In this document: positions 13,177-24,956 of the stretch, piece by piece
Layout: every line of letters starts with the position of its first letter
How positions within the stretch are numbered: the first letter of the stretch is position 1
DNA from: Zygnema circumcarinatum
Lineage: Eukaryota; Streptophyta; Zygnematophyceae; Zygnematales; Zygnemataceae
Reading direction: 5' to 3'
NCBI GenBank assembly: GCA_037447605.1
Contig: CM074806.1
Span: 3,562,112 to 3,626,111, forward strand
DNA: 64,000 nt
Translations under genes and position numbers: made by a program
The notes under the pieces: generated by a model
What the model saw: only the letters and a program-made list of their open reading frames with translations
The model's database searches: none
What the model was told of the DNA's origin: nothing

Positions 13177-14057
13177 AAGCAGCTTCCCTCTACAAATTCC
13201 GATGCAGCCTCGTGGACATTCCCGCCACCATCTTGAAGGCTACGCGGAACTCATTTCCGGCCTAGAAATGGTTGCATTGATCATAATTAAGTTTCTCGAC
13301 TGTAAAGGGCATCTTCCCCGTTGGTTCAAAGTCTGGCAAGGAGGCGGGTTGCGAAGCCAGGAATGGGGTCGACGTAGGAGATATATATCTAGGGCATTCA
13401 TGCGGTGCGTTACGCAGTGGGGATTGACAATATTACCGTGACCAGGAACTGCGCCTTGCATTTGTCCATGTTTCGAGATCTTGTGAATCCTCCTCTATAA
13501 CGTTAGGCAATGCCATAGCTTGAATGCGTTGCGACTCAATGGCACTATTTGTTAGTTTGTTTGTATTTGGCACTAAGAGCCCGGTGGATGTCGTCTTTCT
13601 CGTTTTTGGCAAGTCATCAGCTCGTTGGCCTGCGCACCTGGAATCTGGATGTCGTAGACTGCCATTCAAGCTATTGTACCGTAAAACTTGCCCGTTTGAA
13701 CGCGCTAGAGCCATTCCCACTGTCTCATCAGCTCAATTCCAGCTAGCTGGGCGTCGTCGTCTCAGCCTCTCCCACCCTTCCACCTCCCTGCCCCTCCCCC
13801 CAGCAGTGCTCCCTTCGTGCCTGTGGTTATCGGTAGTATCACGCATGCAGCTGTGAACGCATCGAGGCTCAAGGTGTCGTGCGCGACGCGATTGGGGCAA
13901 CAACAACGCAAAGAGGAGGCGAGGGCTCGACCGGATGGCGGGGCTTGCTCGGCGGGCCTTCAGGCTGGTGTGGTGCGGGCCCGGCTCCGGCGCGCCCACG
14001 CCCACTGCGCGATTCTCCGACGACCTCGTGCAACTTCGACTTTGCGAGCGGTCAGCT
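13177..14057. other. Intergenic, no gene seen
   Basis: Presumed 3' UTR of the preceding gene followed by unique-looking sequence that becomes GC-rich after 13740. Several overlapping frames stay open from 13524 to 14172, but they are in GC-rich sequence, lack splice support and match nothing I recognise. The stretch ends at the left arm of the foldback. Confidence 0.4.
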
Positions 14058-14272
14058 CTTCGTGGATCTCAATGTGGCTGTTGAGCATGCACCATTCATT
14101 CATTCATGGCATCGCCATATCGCGAGACCAATGCCATCATCCAAATCCAAATCAATAATCATTCAACGGTGAATTTTCCAACGAAGAGAATGGAATTGGC
14201 ATTGGTCTCGCGATGATAGCGATGCCATGAATGAATGGTGCATGCACAACAGCCACATGGAGAACTACGAGG
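14058..14272. repeat. Long foldback (inverted repeat), possible small-RNA precursor
   Basis: Left arm about 14058-14136 and right arm about 14197-14272 are inverted copies of each other with a few mismatches and small indels. Both contain GTGGCTGTTG, GCATGCACCATTCATTC, CATGGCATCGC and CGCGAGACCAATGCCA on the appropriate strand. The loop is about 60 bases. A near-perfect stem of roughly 75-80 bp with a short loop fits either a young MIR-type or hairpin-siRNA locus or a small inverted-repeat element. No target-site duplication was found by eye. Confidence 0.6.
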
Positions 14273-14508
14273 ACAAAGTCGTCTGCATGCCCCAGTACAG
14301 TACGTAATTTGGGGCCTCGATTCTGACGACTTTCCGAGTTACCGGACGGTAAGGCACCGACGGCAAACAGACGGTATTTTCAATACGATACGATACGTTC
14401 CCTTCGTGCACTGCGCGATATATCGTCGTGGCTGCCGTCCAAAATGTCCGGAAACTTCGTTCAAGGTACAGTGGGGGGTCCTCGTATTTACCACCCCAAG
14501 AAGTGCGT

Positions 14509-15479
14509 TGTAGCACAACGGAGCTGCGTTCGACGGATCCGCGCCCGTTCAGTTGTACTTGACATATTCATGTTCAGGGTCACGGACCGGCATAATCCAG
14601 GAATTGCTGATTTGCAGTGTCGGTGAGAAGGTGGCGCTATGTGTTGGAGGCCCACGGACAGCACACACCATCTGCTAGGCGTACTCTGAAGTGCTGCAAA
14701 ATGCCGCCGATTGTCAGCACCGCATTGTAAGGCCTCTACGTGTTAGTCAGGCCCCCCTGCGGGCAGTTGGCCAATCAGGGCCGTCGCCAAGGCTCAAGAT
14801 CTATTGTCGCTAAGCAAGTAGATGGATGTCAAAGGATGCTTGGTTTGTCTTTAGTGCTGTATCATTTTGTATTTTGCTGTGTGGTTTGTTGTCTTGTTCT
14901 CTCTTCCTCTTCTCAGCCCGTGCCAATGCATGCTAAGTGTGAGAGAGAGAGAGAGTTCCATGCCATAGATAGAGAGAGAAAGAGAAAGAGTCTTCTTGCT
15001 GATAGCATTTAGACGCCCCTATCTGTGCCCAAATGCATAAAGATTTCCAAGTGAGAAGATACTTTCATTGTAATGTACATCCCCGCCAACTGGGTCAGTG
15101 ACTTTCCAAAATACAACCTTTATCTAAGTTGAGTCCTCGCTTCTTCTTTGTCGCCACTATGCCAAGCTACCATCATCTTGTTCCATCCTCGCCTACATTC
15201 CCCAATGACCAATGATAACTAGAAGCCTAGCTGAGATTCGCAGGAGAGTAGGAGAGCCCCGCGAAGGGCTACTCTTTGGCGCGATCGAAATACCGCCGGT
15301 GGAACATCTTCGATCCACGCCTTCCGTCAGCGTTCTGCACCCTCCCCGGATCCCGCTCTATGTCAGAGGCGCACTCCACAAAACCAACCCAACCTCTTCA
15401 TCGCCAAAGACGGACGCTACGAAAGTGGGCTTCCAGACAAAGACTGCAACTAGCTCAGCTCTTTAACCCCACTCTATCT
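14509..15479 (+). repeat. 5' LTR of forward gypsy-type element
   Basis: About 971 bp, starting TGTAGCACAACGGAGC and ending just before the TGGTATC primer-binding site. It contains a GA-rich microsatellite at about 14940-14990 followed by CTTCTTGCTGATAGCATTTAGACG, given here as CTTCTTGCTGATAG and CATTTAGACG, a landmark shared by all LTR copies in this window. The first ~105 bp are nearly identical to the copy at 22177; the rest is much more diverged. Confidence 0.8.
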
Positions 15480-15563
15480 TGGTATCGAGTCGGCGTTTTG
15501 CGTGATCCACGCATTCCTTTGATAATGAGGTTGCCGACCCGCGGACCCGTGTCACGTACCGCC

Positions 15564-15725
15564 ATGGATGAAGAGTCAGCAAATAAGAGGGACAAGCAGA
15601 CTTCCATGAGTATTCGGGACATGAAGACTTGGGACCTCAAGAAGAACCGGGCGATCGTGGAACTGAAGAACTGATTCGATTCGAGAAGAAGCAAAATGAG
15701 AGAGATCAAGATGGGCATCACCTAA
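15564..15725 (+). pseudogene. gag start of forward gypsy-type element (broken)
   Basis: An ATG at 15564 opens MDEESANKRDKQTSMS, then IRDMKTWDLKKN, and hits a stop at 15672-15674. Shifted frame resumes with a segment ending KMGIT. The same order (MKTWDLKKN-like sequence, then an acidic stretch, then KMGIT) is present in the reverse copy at 32503-32665, which identifies this as the start of the element's first protein. It is not recognisable as a standard gag domain by eye. Confidence 0.55.
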
Positions 15726-18700
15726 GAGAACCCTTATCCTTTCGGGCCTTTGGCTTACCTTGAGCGTATCGAGTCGTATCAAGCATATTTCCAGCCGCAT
15801 CTACTCAAAGTGCGGATGGCCATAAACTCGCCGGGCGCATATGCACGCTAGATGACTGCTTGCAGCTCAGTTTGCCAGAACGGGCCCAGAGCGCCGTGAA
15901 GCAGAGGGAGTGCGTTCCGCTCGAACTCAGATCCCCGCGCCCACCACCAGAGACAAAACCCACGATCTCCGCTGATAAATTCACGCACTGAATCCCTTTG
16001 CCAGCAGCGCACGCAGCCTCCCACAGTTGCAGTAAGGGATTCCCTCGAAGACACCCCTCACCTCCTGCTCACAACAACGTACCCATCCCAGCCTCACAAA
16101 GTGAGAGCGGCTTCGGGGCAAGGGTAGGACGCATCGCGAAGGACCCTCCTGGGGCTTTCACCAACCTCAGAGAAGCACGAAGTCGACTGGAATTTCAAAG
16201 AAGATGAAGAGATGATGACCAACCGGCAAAGAATGATTCCCTAGTGAGGTGAGAGGGGATACCACTGCATCATCAAGAGGCTTTCACCGCAAGCAAGAAG
16301 ATGGGTGGGGGTTACGGCCGGCATTACCTTGGAGGAGAAGGCAGCCAAGCAGTAGCGCACCGGCGGGGAGGACCGCGGGATCAAGCCGCCCTCGGGATGC
16401 TAAGAAGGAGAGAGGCGTCAATCGAAGCCGCCCAAACCGGCACAAGGCGGATGTCGTCGGCAACCTGACAAGGGACACATTCAAGCAAGCTTTCAGACAA
16501 CGCTGGATTTCAGATCCGATCACTGTGCTAGACGGACTTCGCTACATAGAATGCTACGCTGATGAGCCGTCGCTTGAATTCACCGGAAGCGTTTTATGCT
16601 GCGATGGCAAATGACGCCGCATCGGTGAACTTGCCTGACTTTCCTCGGTCAGCTGGTTCCGCGCCATCGGTGAAGATCTCCAAATTCGATCGCGGAGCTG
16701 CGCGCATAAATCCCACCGCAGGAGCGCCCGTGCCCGGTTAAAAAGGGCGCAGCTTAATCTCGTAAGGATCAAGAGAGGCAACCGACATGTATGACCACAT
16801 TACATGAATGCTACGGATCCACGACAAGATCGACTCTACCAGCAGTTCCTGAAGACACAGAATCAACAGTTGTTCGATCCCTACGCTACATCTACTCGGA
16901 ACAAGCCTTCCTTCTCCGGCGTCACTGCTCAGGACGTCCGGACAGCCCCTGTGGTGCAGCCTCTGGCCATAGCCAGCACGACCAAGCCCCTTCCCCTTTC
17001 CCCATACCCTCATGATCCGGCGCATCCCATTGAGCCGGCGGTGAATCCTCACATACCAGATGCTTCGCCCGTGATATCGGGCCTCTTATTCGCCATCGCA
17101 CACCCGCAAGAGGTCGCTGTGGCCGACCGCGCCGGATGACGTAGGTGCGTGGGTTCCAGGGCGCTCCGCTCAGTACCGCGCCTGAATCATAATCCGCCGC
17201 TGCTAAGCGGGACCTCATGGACTCCGCGATCAGCTGTGATCACGACATGATTGCAGGTGCGCTTGAGACTCTCGCGAGAAGGCCCGGGTGGATAGAGTAG
17301 CGCCAGTTGTGGAGCTCACCTCGCAGATCACCTTCATGGATATGCTCCACCACTCCCACACCACCAGAACTCGCTCCTTCGCCCGCCACCGCCCTCTTTC
17401 ACTCCGGCTACACCATCCTCGCAACGTCCTTCCATCCACCCTCGCACTTCCCATGGACTCTTCCCCGACAGTAAACGCATTTTCGCGCCGAGCCCGACCC
17501 CGGCCGCCTTCAAAAGACTTTTCCAGATTGCCGCGTGTGATTGCAACCGCTTGGTCCCAATCCCCATCACTTCTCAAGAGGGTGCTCAAGCCCGATAACG
17601 TAGACAGTAAATGCCTTGTACCCCTCGCCAACTTAAGTATTCCTTGGGCCCACATCCTCGCCATTCCTCCCTCGCCGACGCCAACGGCGCCAATCCTCTG
17701 GCACCTCCACCGTCACACCCCCGCCCCGAGAACTTCAGTCCTCCCTCCTTCCTTACCTGGCCATCTATCGGGATCCACGTCGAGAGGAACCGGACCATCT
17801 CACGAGAGAGCCGATACAATGGCCACAAGTAGCCGAAGACCGCATGTAAGAAATGCATGTCAACCTCCCACCGCAGCCCTCGCTTACCCTGCCCATCACG
17901 ACCACCCCCGACATTATCGCCCATCCCCTCGACAACGCATGTCTATCGCCATGGGAGACAAGGCTAAGATCGCATTACCTTTCACAGCTGATGCAACCGT
18001 ACCGTGTGCCGGCAGCTCGTAGTTCGCAGCTGCCGCATAAAGGTAGGGGCTACCTCATGCCACTTTAATATCCGCGCCGATATTATCTAATCACATGGCC
18101 ACGCCTCTCCTCCCACCTGGGGCCGGGCCTCCCCCGCCTTCTCCCGCATTCAGAGATCCTCCCTCCTGATCCCAACACACCAACGTGCTAATTATTGTCA
18201 ATGTATGGCTAAACTGGCCATCCCAAAGAAAGCCATGATCTACACAAGAAGCCATATAGCAAGACAGCCTGGCCCAAGCCAGAATGAAGGGGTCAAGTAG
18301 GGGTTAAGTTACAAGACACTTGGAGCCTCCATCCCTCTCGAGTATGTGGGGGTTGAGGGGAGTTTACATGAAGCGATTGGGCAGCCCGAAGCGATCATCA
18401 CTCGGGCGATGGGAGCCATCACGGTGAATGCGTCATCACGCGGCCACAGCACTATTCTATCCTCACGTGGGCTCATTGGCTCATTGGCGCATGGGAGCAC
18501 AAATCGACTGCTACGTGTCACTGCACTTACTGTACGGGCGGGACAGACTCTTCCTTCCCCCATCATCCTCGAGTCCCTGCCACCTCCCTCCCCTGCTAAA
18601 CGCCACGCCTACTCGCCAAGTGTGTGTGTCTCCCTACCCGTGATCACCATAAAATTACGCGCGGCCTTGTTCCCCCATTCTTCCTATGGATCGCCAATTC

Positions 18701-19133
18701 TGGATCGGCGACGAGAGACTCTCCCGCCCCCAGTCCAGCTCAGGCTACCGACAAGAACTTTTGCCGCGATAGCCGCAACTCGCCTTTCCCCACGCAGACC
18801 ACATTAGTGATGAGTGGCCGAAATAGGGTCAGATGCGACAGGCCGGCGCGTAAAATCTCCCCGTAATCCGGACAAGCATCTCACAATTACGCCAAGTGTC
18901 ACAATAAAATCATCTAGATTTCTGGGCATCGGCTATTTCTCCTACTCAGCGACATCGGGTAAGACCCACCGACAGAGCTACACCACATCGGGACACACGG
19001 GATGCACCTCCCCGCTATGACCATGACCCTACCGCTTCTTCCGCCACCGGGCCAAGAGGCCGATGTCGAATCCATAGATCGGCGAGAACGCGGGTCAGCC
19101 GCCGGAACCTCGGAGAGGGCCTTGGCCAGCCCA

Positions 19134-19760
19134 CCGTCACTTCAAAAGCCGGATGGCACACTCCGCTTCTGTGGAGACTATCGGAAACTGAATGCCATAA
19201 CGAAGTGGGATCCCTATACATTACCAGATGTGGACCTGATTCTCCACGGCGTCTCCCCTGATGACCGGTGGTTCTCGGCACTTGACATGCAGAAATCTCT
19301 TCTGGCAGATCCCCCTGCGACAGGCCGATCGCTGCAAGACTGGGCTTCGCACAGCCACGCGCTTCGTGCAGTGGACGGTGCTTCCCTTTGGGCTCAAGAA
19401 TTCCAGCCAGACTCACCAGCCGCCTCGGGCCAAATCCAGGTGTTCTGGCCCCCCGTGCCTTCTCATCTAACCCACGCGGATGATGCTTCCTCCACGCTAG
19501 CACCCGGGTCCTCCCACCGCAACACATTATTCAAACGCCTTTGCCATCGCTAAGGCCACTGGAGATCGCAGGCACCGCTAGTGCAAAATGGGGCCACCAA
19601 GAGATCACTCATCTCGGGCACTGCCTCGGCATCAATGGCCTGAAACCATCACTCGACAAAATTGAAGCAATTGACCTTATGCCCATTCCACGTAATCCCC
19701 ACTCACCAAGTCTTCTTCTCTTGGGACTCACCTCTTCTATCGCCGTTCATTAAGGGCTAT
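19134..19760 (+). pseudogene. Gypsy-type reverse transcriptase remnant
   Basis: The segment KPDGTLRFCGDYRKLNAIT followed by YTLPDVDLIL and WFSALDMQ is the canonical N-terminal part of a Ty3/gypsy reverse transcriptase. After a frame change near 19290 the next frame gives FWQIPLRQADRCKTGLRTA and FVQWTVLPFGLKN, also canonical. The catalytic YxDD box is degraded (HADD near 19478). A third frame gives HLGHCLGINGLKPSLDKIEA (about 19610-19670), the FLGH...K...I block that follows the polymerase. At least two frameshifts and several stops make it non-functional. Confidence 0.85.
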
Positions 19761-20139
19761 GCCCCTATCGCTGGCCCTGAGAAACACGAGTCCACTCACG
19801 TACCGGAGCCGCAGCGCTAGAGCCGGCCTTCCGTGCGCCAAGGCTACAAGAGTTCCTTCGTGCCCTTGTCTCCAGACCAATTGACCCCACCCCCGCCCCA
19901 CCACATTATCGACGCCGACCGATTTTATAAAGTCAGCGTGGGGTTACCAAGCATTCTCGATGGGGAAACACCCAGCTTATGCGCAGCGTGGTTTGCCGTA
20001 AACGGCGACCAAATAATGCTCTACTGCAGGGTGTAGAGGCCGCGCTGCCCTTCTGCAGCACCGGTAGTTCGGGGTTTCACGCCTACCAGCCCCAAGTATA
20101 TCATCCGGATCACCGCTACGCCCCCCTCACCCGTCAGCA

Positions 20140-20860
20140 CACACATCATGGCTACCCCACGTTCTAAGCTCGCACGGTATAAGTATGTGCTGAGTGAGTA
20201 TAATGTACTTAAGGTCACTCACCGCCCCGCCGTAGCCACACGCGAATACCGCCGGACGCCTCAGCCGCAATCCTCGGCCTCCCTCCTCCTCGGCCACTTA
20301 TCCGCACTGCTCTCAACTCCATCCCTCCACCCACCCCTCAACCTCGAAAGCATCTTCCCCATCAGATTTTCATTACGTGCATCAAGACTTACATATCATA
20401 TTCGCGATGGGTCGATCGATATTCCGGCCACGCCACCACCCTCCATCGGCCGCAGGACCCTCCGGACTTCACCCACGCCACCCATACGTATCCTGGGAAA
20501 TTCTCATGGATGACGATGGCGGTCTTTCCTCCCCATTTCCCGCTACAATGACGTCCATTCGGGGCCTCTCCTCCTTCAAGGCTACGCCATGACCCGCCAA
20601 GACATTGCCCCCCCTTTTTCACTCTGACATCAGGCTCTGCTGCTCCGCCTTCCTCCTCGAATTTCTCTATTGACATAGCGACAGATTCTCTACCTCCCTC
20701 CGCCTTCCCCGCTCCCCAACCAACGCGCGGAAATCGGATCGCCGCCCATCATGCCCAGCCTCGGCGTTTCCACCTTGGCTGTAAAAGAAGAGCGAAAATT
20801 CCCCGTGAGCGCTGTCAGTTTCCGGTTTCCATGGCGCAAGTGGAGCCGCTACATCAAAAC
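20140..20860 (+). pseudogene. RNase H end / integrase N-terminal remnant of gypsy-type element
   Basis: Short, broken stretches fit the region after the reverse transcriptase: KYVLSEYNVLKVTHRPAVA near 20170-20235 resembles the end of an RNase H domain, and DGSIDIPATPPP near 20410-20450 matches DGLIDIPATATT of the reverse copy at 31437-32109. Around 20690-20800 the frame with RFHLGCKRRAK corresponds to GGFHLGQKKMVA of that copy. No intact HHCC finger remains. Assignment rests mainly on collinearity with the reverse copy. Confidence 0.45.
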
Positions 20861-22176
20861 CTCGCACTCCGGCCGCTAACGCTGCAAGCGCTCGCCTCCC
20901 CCTAACGCCAACCCCCTCGAGACACGGGCAGGAGATCCCCATACGAGGCGCCAAGATCAGGGAACATCGGACCAAGCGTCCCCCGCACCGCACCCCCTCC
21001 GGGCTACATCTTGCCCTCCCTAGAAGGTGGGATGATACAACGCGGGTGGGAAGTTCATGCATGTGTAATCTAAGCATTCCATCCACTCTCGCCCCGACGG
21101 CCATCATATTCACCGCCACTCTCTCTCCCCTACCGGCCCACCTCCTCGGCCAATGGCACCTGGTCACAAGGGGGCGTTTGCCAAGCCTACGCAGTATACC
21201 TGCAGATCACATCACACCTCTAGCCCCTACTCCCTCGGCGTAATGGGCTTTATGCGAACGCACTATACAGACAAAGACGCTGCAGGTTCAGCGGGCCGCC
21301 AGAAAGCCGAGGGCGCACCGGGCGCCAAGTCAATCCCCCTCGTCTCACGCAGACACAACACCTCTGCTTCACTCTCCACCGCTTCTCCCTTTACGAAGCC
21401 TATGGCCAGAAGCCCCGCATTCCTCACCTCCTCTTTGCCAGCCCCTCTCTTTCTACGCATGATGCTTCCCGATCGGGTCGCCTACCCCCGCCCGCCCCCG
21501 GGCGGCCCCAAAACTCCTAGATTCCATGTGGCCTCCCCACCACTTAACGCCGCCACGTGGCGAAGTAACTCACCGACTTTGGGAGGCGCCGACGCGCTGC
21601 TCTTCCGCCCAATCAGGTAGCGCCCCGTCAGCTCATTTGGCTCAGGAATCTCGCTAAACCGACTCAACGGGCCTTTCCGTGGTTGGGCCCCTTCATTTGT
21701 GTCGGTCCGTCGGAGATCCCAGGTTGGGCCATCATTTCGGAAGGCCCTGACTCTAGTGGCAACGCCCGGCGCTGGCGTTCACACTGGATCGACATTCGGG
21801 CCGCCACGTCAGCGGTTCCTCCCCCCCGCGATGGCTGACCGTTTGCGACCGACAGCGCGGACTCCTCCGTACCCCCCTACCATGCCGACTCCTCATTGGT
21901 CCACTTCTAATTCCCGCCACTTTTTGCCGCTTCGCCACCATTTCGCCAGTTTGCCGTATCTTTCGATTTTGGATTTGTCTTGCTCTCTCCTCCACCTCCG
22001 GTCCTGCCGATACTCCCCATTGCCGAATGTACGCGGAAGCTTCTCCACACAGCCACCGACTCGCCTCACGCGGCCCCCGTCCACGTCATCATTGTCTCCT
22101 CCCCTGCACTTTGTCTCTTCTTCATTGCGCCCGCAGGGGCGTGCGCTTGTTTCCCCCCCCCGGCATGTGCTACAGA

Positions 22177-23085
22177 TGTAGCACAACGGAGCTGCGTTCG
22201 ACGGATCCGCGCCCGTTCAGTTGTACTTGACATATTCATGTTCAGGGTCACGGACCGGCATAATCCAGGAATTGCCGACGGAAAATGCGAGAAGGCGGCG
22301 CCATGTGTTGGCGGCCCACGGGACAAGACACCATCCAGCTAGGCGCACTCGAAGCGCCGCGAAATGCCGCCATTGTCGCTAGCGCATCCTGGTCGGCGTC
22401 TCTAATGAAGTTGGGGTCAGGCTTCAAGTAAGTTGGCCAATCGTGGGCCGGGTTGCCGCTAAGGCTCAAGATCTATTGTCAAGTGTTAAGTAGATGGGAT
22501 GTCGTTGATGCTTGTTTGTCTTTTAGTGCTGGGCTTAGTATTTGTATTTGCCGCGGTGGTTTGTTGTCTTGTTCTTTTCTCTTTCTTCCTTCTTCGGCCC
22601 AAAGAATGTATGCTAAGTGGGAGAGAGAGAGAGAGTTCAATGCAAAAAAAAAGAAAGAGAGAGAGAGAGAGAAGGAGTCTTCTTGCTGATAGCATTTAGA
22701 CGTCCCATTCAGCCCAGCCAGACAAAGATTTCAGTGAGAAGATACTTTCATTGTAATGACAATCCTCGCCAAATCACCGGGTCAGTGACTTTCCCAAAAT
22801 ACAACCTTTATCTAAGCTAGCCCGCTTTTCCTTTAGCCGCCACTATGCTGGGCATACTATCTTGTTCCATCCTGCCTTACATTCCTCCCAATGACCAATG
22901 ATAATCTGAAGCTTCAGCTAAGAGACTAGCCGAGAGGACAGGAGGAGAGCCCTCTCAAGGAAGGGCTCTTGGCGCATCGAGTCCGTACCGCCGTGGGAAC
23001 ATCTTCGTGATCCCTACGCCGCGCTGCATCTCAATCTCCCGGATCCCCGCCTATGCCGCAGTGTATTTATGCCGAGGACGCAGGT
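22177..23085 (+). repeat. 3' LTR of forward gypsy-type element (end missing)
   Basis: Starts TGTAGCACAACGGAGC and runs collinear with 14509-15360, including a GA microsatellite at about 22618-22672. The copy stops around 23085, short of the last ~120 bp seen in the 5' LTR. Beyond the first ~105 bp it resembles the LTR at 32738-33728 more than its own 5' partner. Confidence 0.75.
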
Positions 23086-23202
23086 AGCACAAGATAAGTG
23101 TTGCGCGAGACCGCCGAGCTAGTTGTAAAGCCGTACGCTACCGCCGCTGGCCCCGGTGCCGGAACCGGACATGAAGGGTTGGGTTGGTTCTCAGGTCCGC
23201 CA
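23086..23202 (-). repeat. Inverted fragment of the gypsy LTR end
   Basis: Plus-strand sequence beginning TAGCACAAGATAAGTG and continuing through CTAGTTGTAAAG, CGTACGCTA and ATGAAGGGTTGGGTTGG is collinear with the start of the reverse-oriented LTR at 29286 and, in its last part, with 32816-32850. It is therefore the 3' end of the same LTR family in opposite orientation to the adjoining LTR at 22177. It is cut off by the copia LTR at 23203. Confidence 0.65.
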
Positions 23203-23770
23203 TGGCCGTGTTACGCGGACATCTTCCTTGTTGACCGATGTCACGCCACGCCCCCGCGCGCTCAAAGAGCCGTACGCCGCTCAACATCCGCCTTTGCGGT
23301 CTTTTCGCGAACCACGCCGCCGACCGCATCTAGTCGCCGCCCGCATGCGCCCGGCCAGCCCATCTCAACTTTACCGTCCGCTCGAGCGCTAACTTCCGCC
23401 GCCTCGCCCCAGACGCTGGCCCGCTACAAGATGTTCAAGCTACAAGACCGCATAATATCTCCGCTACTGGGCCCGCTGACGAATCTCATTGCCGATGCCA
23501 TTAAACATACCGGTTCCGCGCGGTCGCAGACTCGTCTCCTCCAGAAAGCTGACCCGCCTCACAGCCCCGCCGGACCGCATTCAGGTCCGGGACGCCGTTC
23601 CTCACGCATCACCGCATATCCTCCGGCCACTAAAAGCGTACGGCCACCTAATATCGTCCACCGTATTTCCTAGGAACACTACTAGCAGATCTCATGTTTC
23701 CCAACTGAGGACCACAACGATGTTAGTGTGAACCCGTACAATGTCTAACTATAGCACACTAACACTAACA
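23203..23770 (-). repeat. 3' LTR of copia element
   Basis: About 568 bp. It shares with 28593-29184 the stretches ACATCTTCCTTGTTGACC near the left end, and CGTATTTCCTAGGAACACTA then GTGTGAACCCGTACAATG and CACACTAACACTAACA at the right end. The two copies differ by many substitutions and indels in the middle. Confidence 0.8.
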
Positions 23771-24051
23771 ATCCCCCTCTTGGGCCTCAGTTCCTCATGG
23801 GCCTAGCCCAATGAGTCTGCTATTCACTAGTAGCGTCTCACCACTAACTCCTTTAGTCAACATATCCGCAGCCTGCTCCTTCGTTCCTACAAATTTCACC
23901 ACGATCATCCCCTCCGTAACTAACTCCCGCACATAGTGGTATTGTACTCTAATGTGCTTTGTCCTTTATGAACACGTGGTTTTCAACAAGAGCTATGGAC
24001 TACCGATCCGCGGAACAAAGCCGTATGGGACGCGCAGGCCTCTTACACTCA

Positions 24052-24956
24052 TCAAAGAAAATGTTGGAACCAAATTCTCCTTCGCCGCGACATGCTCCCA
24101 TGTACCGCCGCTACAGACAACGCAGTCCCAATCCTCGTGAGTTTCGAGCTCCATGAGATCGCCTCCACCGCTGCTCTGTAAACAACCGGAGGTCGCATCG
24201 CGATGTGTGTCCACGCCACTTCCCCGGGCCGAAGTCGGTGTATCCGGATATCACTCGCTTTGGCTCCCTTCTCGTAACGGTCTCGCATCTGTCCTCGTAC
24301 GAATCAAAGATACCGCTTACGCCTCCCAATGCTCGGCCGGATTTCCTTCCAAAACCCACGGCGGGCGCCATGCCTCGCCAAGTCCGTCGGGTACCAATCA
24401 TTAGGTACATTAAACTTCCGATAGCAGATCTGTACGGCACTCCGTACATGCGCTGTACCTCCGCGTCCGTCGCGGGCTCCATATCTTTCGACAATCTCGC
24501 GCCGATCTCCATCGGACTGGTGCACGGTCTGCACTCCTCCATATTGAATCTCGCTAGTACATCCGCGGCGTACTTCTTCTGACTTAGGAACAGACTTCCG
24601 TCCTGCCCCCTCTTCAGCTGTATCCCCAGGAGATACTGCGCCTCCCCTAGATCCGACATTTGGAAGTTAGCTTGCAAAAGCTTCTTCAGATCATTGATTC
24701 TCTCCAGTGAGAGACTCACCATAATGAGGTCATCCACGTAGATCCCAACGTATATGAGATCTCCCTCCTCTCCTTGTCGGTAGACGGAATGATCCGCCTT
24801 CAAAAGCGCCGCCAAACTGGCGTTGCCCTCAAGATCGGGGCCAATCTTCTCGCGGTCAGATCCCCGGTGCCTCGCTTCGGCCCCAGCATGCGACTCTTCA
24901 CTAGGGCGCATGACGATGCTCCCCGCCCCGGGACAACTTTCCTTCGGCTGCTCCAT
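24052..24956 (-). pseudogene. Copia reverse transcriptase and RNase H remnant
   Basis: On the minus strand one frame reads GDLIYVGIYVDDLIMVS, with the YVDD catalytic box, then FQMSDLGEAQYLLGIQLKR, SLFLSQKKYAADVLARFNM and YRSAIGSLMYLM, all typical of the copia (RVT_2) polymerase. After frame changes, GYTDFGPG and AISWSSKLTRIGTALSVAAV (about 24080-24140) correspond to the RNase H domain, whose usual STTEAEY box is destroyed. Stops and frameshifts separate the parts. Confidence 0.9.

Larger units (their letters stand above)
14509..23085 (+). mobile_element. Degenerate Ty3/gypsy-type LTR retrotransposon, forward
   Basis: Two direct LTR-like copies start with TGTAGCACAACGGAGC at 14509 and 22177. 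A candidate primer-binding site TGGTATCGAGTCGG follows the first LTR at 15480, resembling the initiator-Met type TGGTATCAGAG with one change. The interior, about 6.7 kb, has a gag start near 15564 and a reverse transcriptase near 19134-19760, then remnants of the RNase H and integrase zinc-binding region. All frames are broken by stops and shifts. The last ~120 bases expected at the end of the right LTR are missing and replaced by an inverted piece (23086-23202). Confidence 0.8.

Noticed and set aside
14938-15000. GA/CT microsatellites at several places as independent repeats
   Set aside because: They occupy the same position in each gypsy LTR copy, so they are part of the LTR rather than separate loci.
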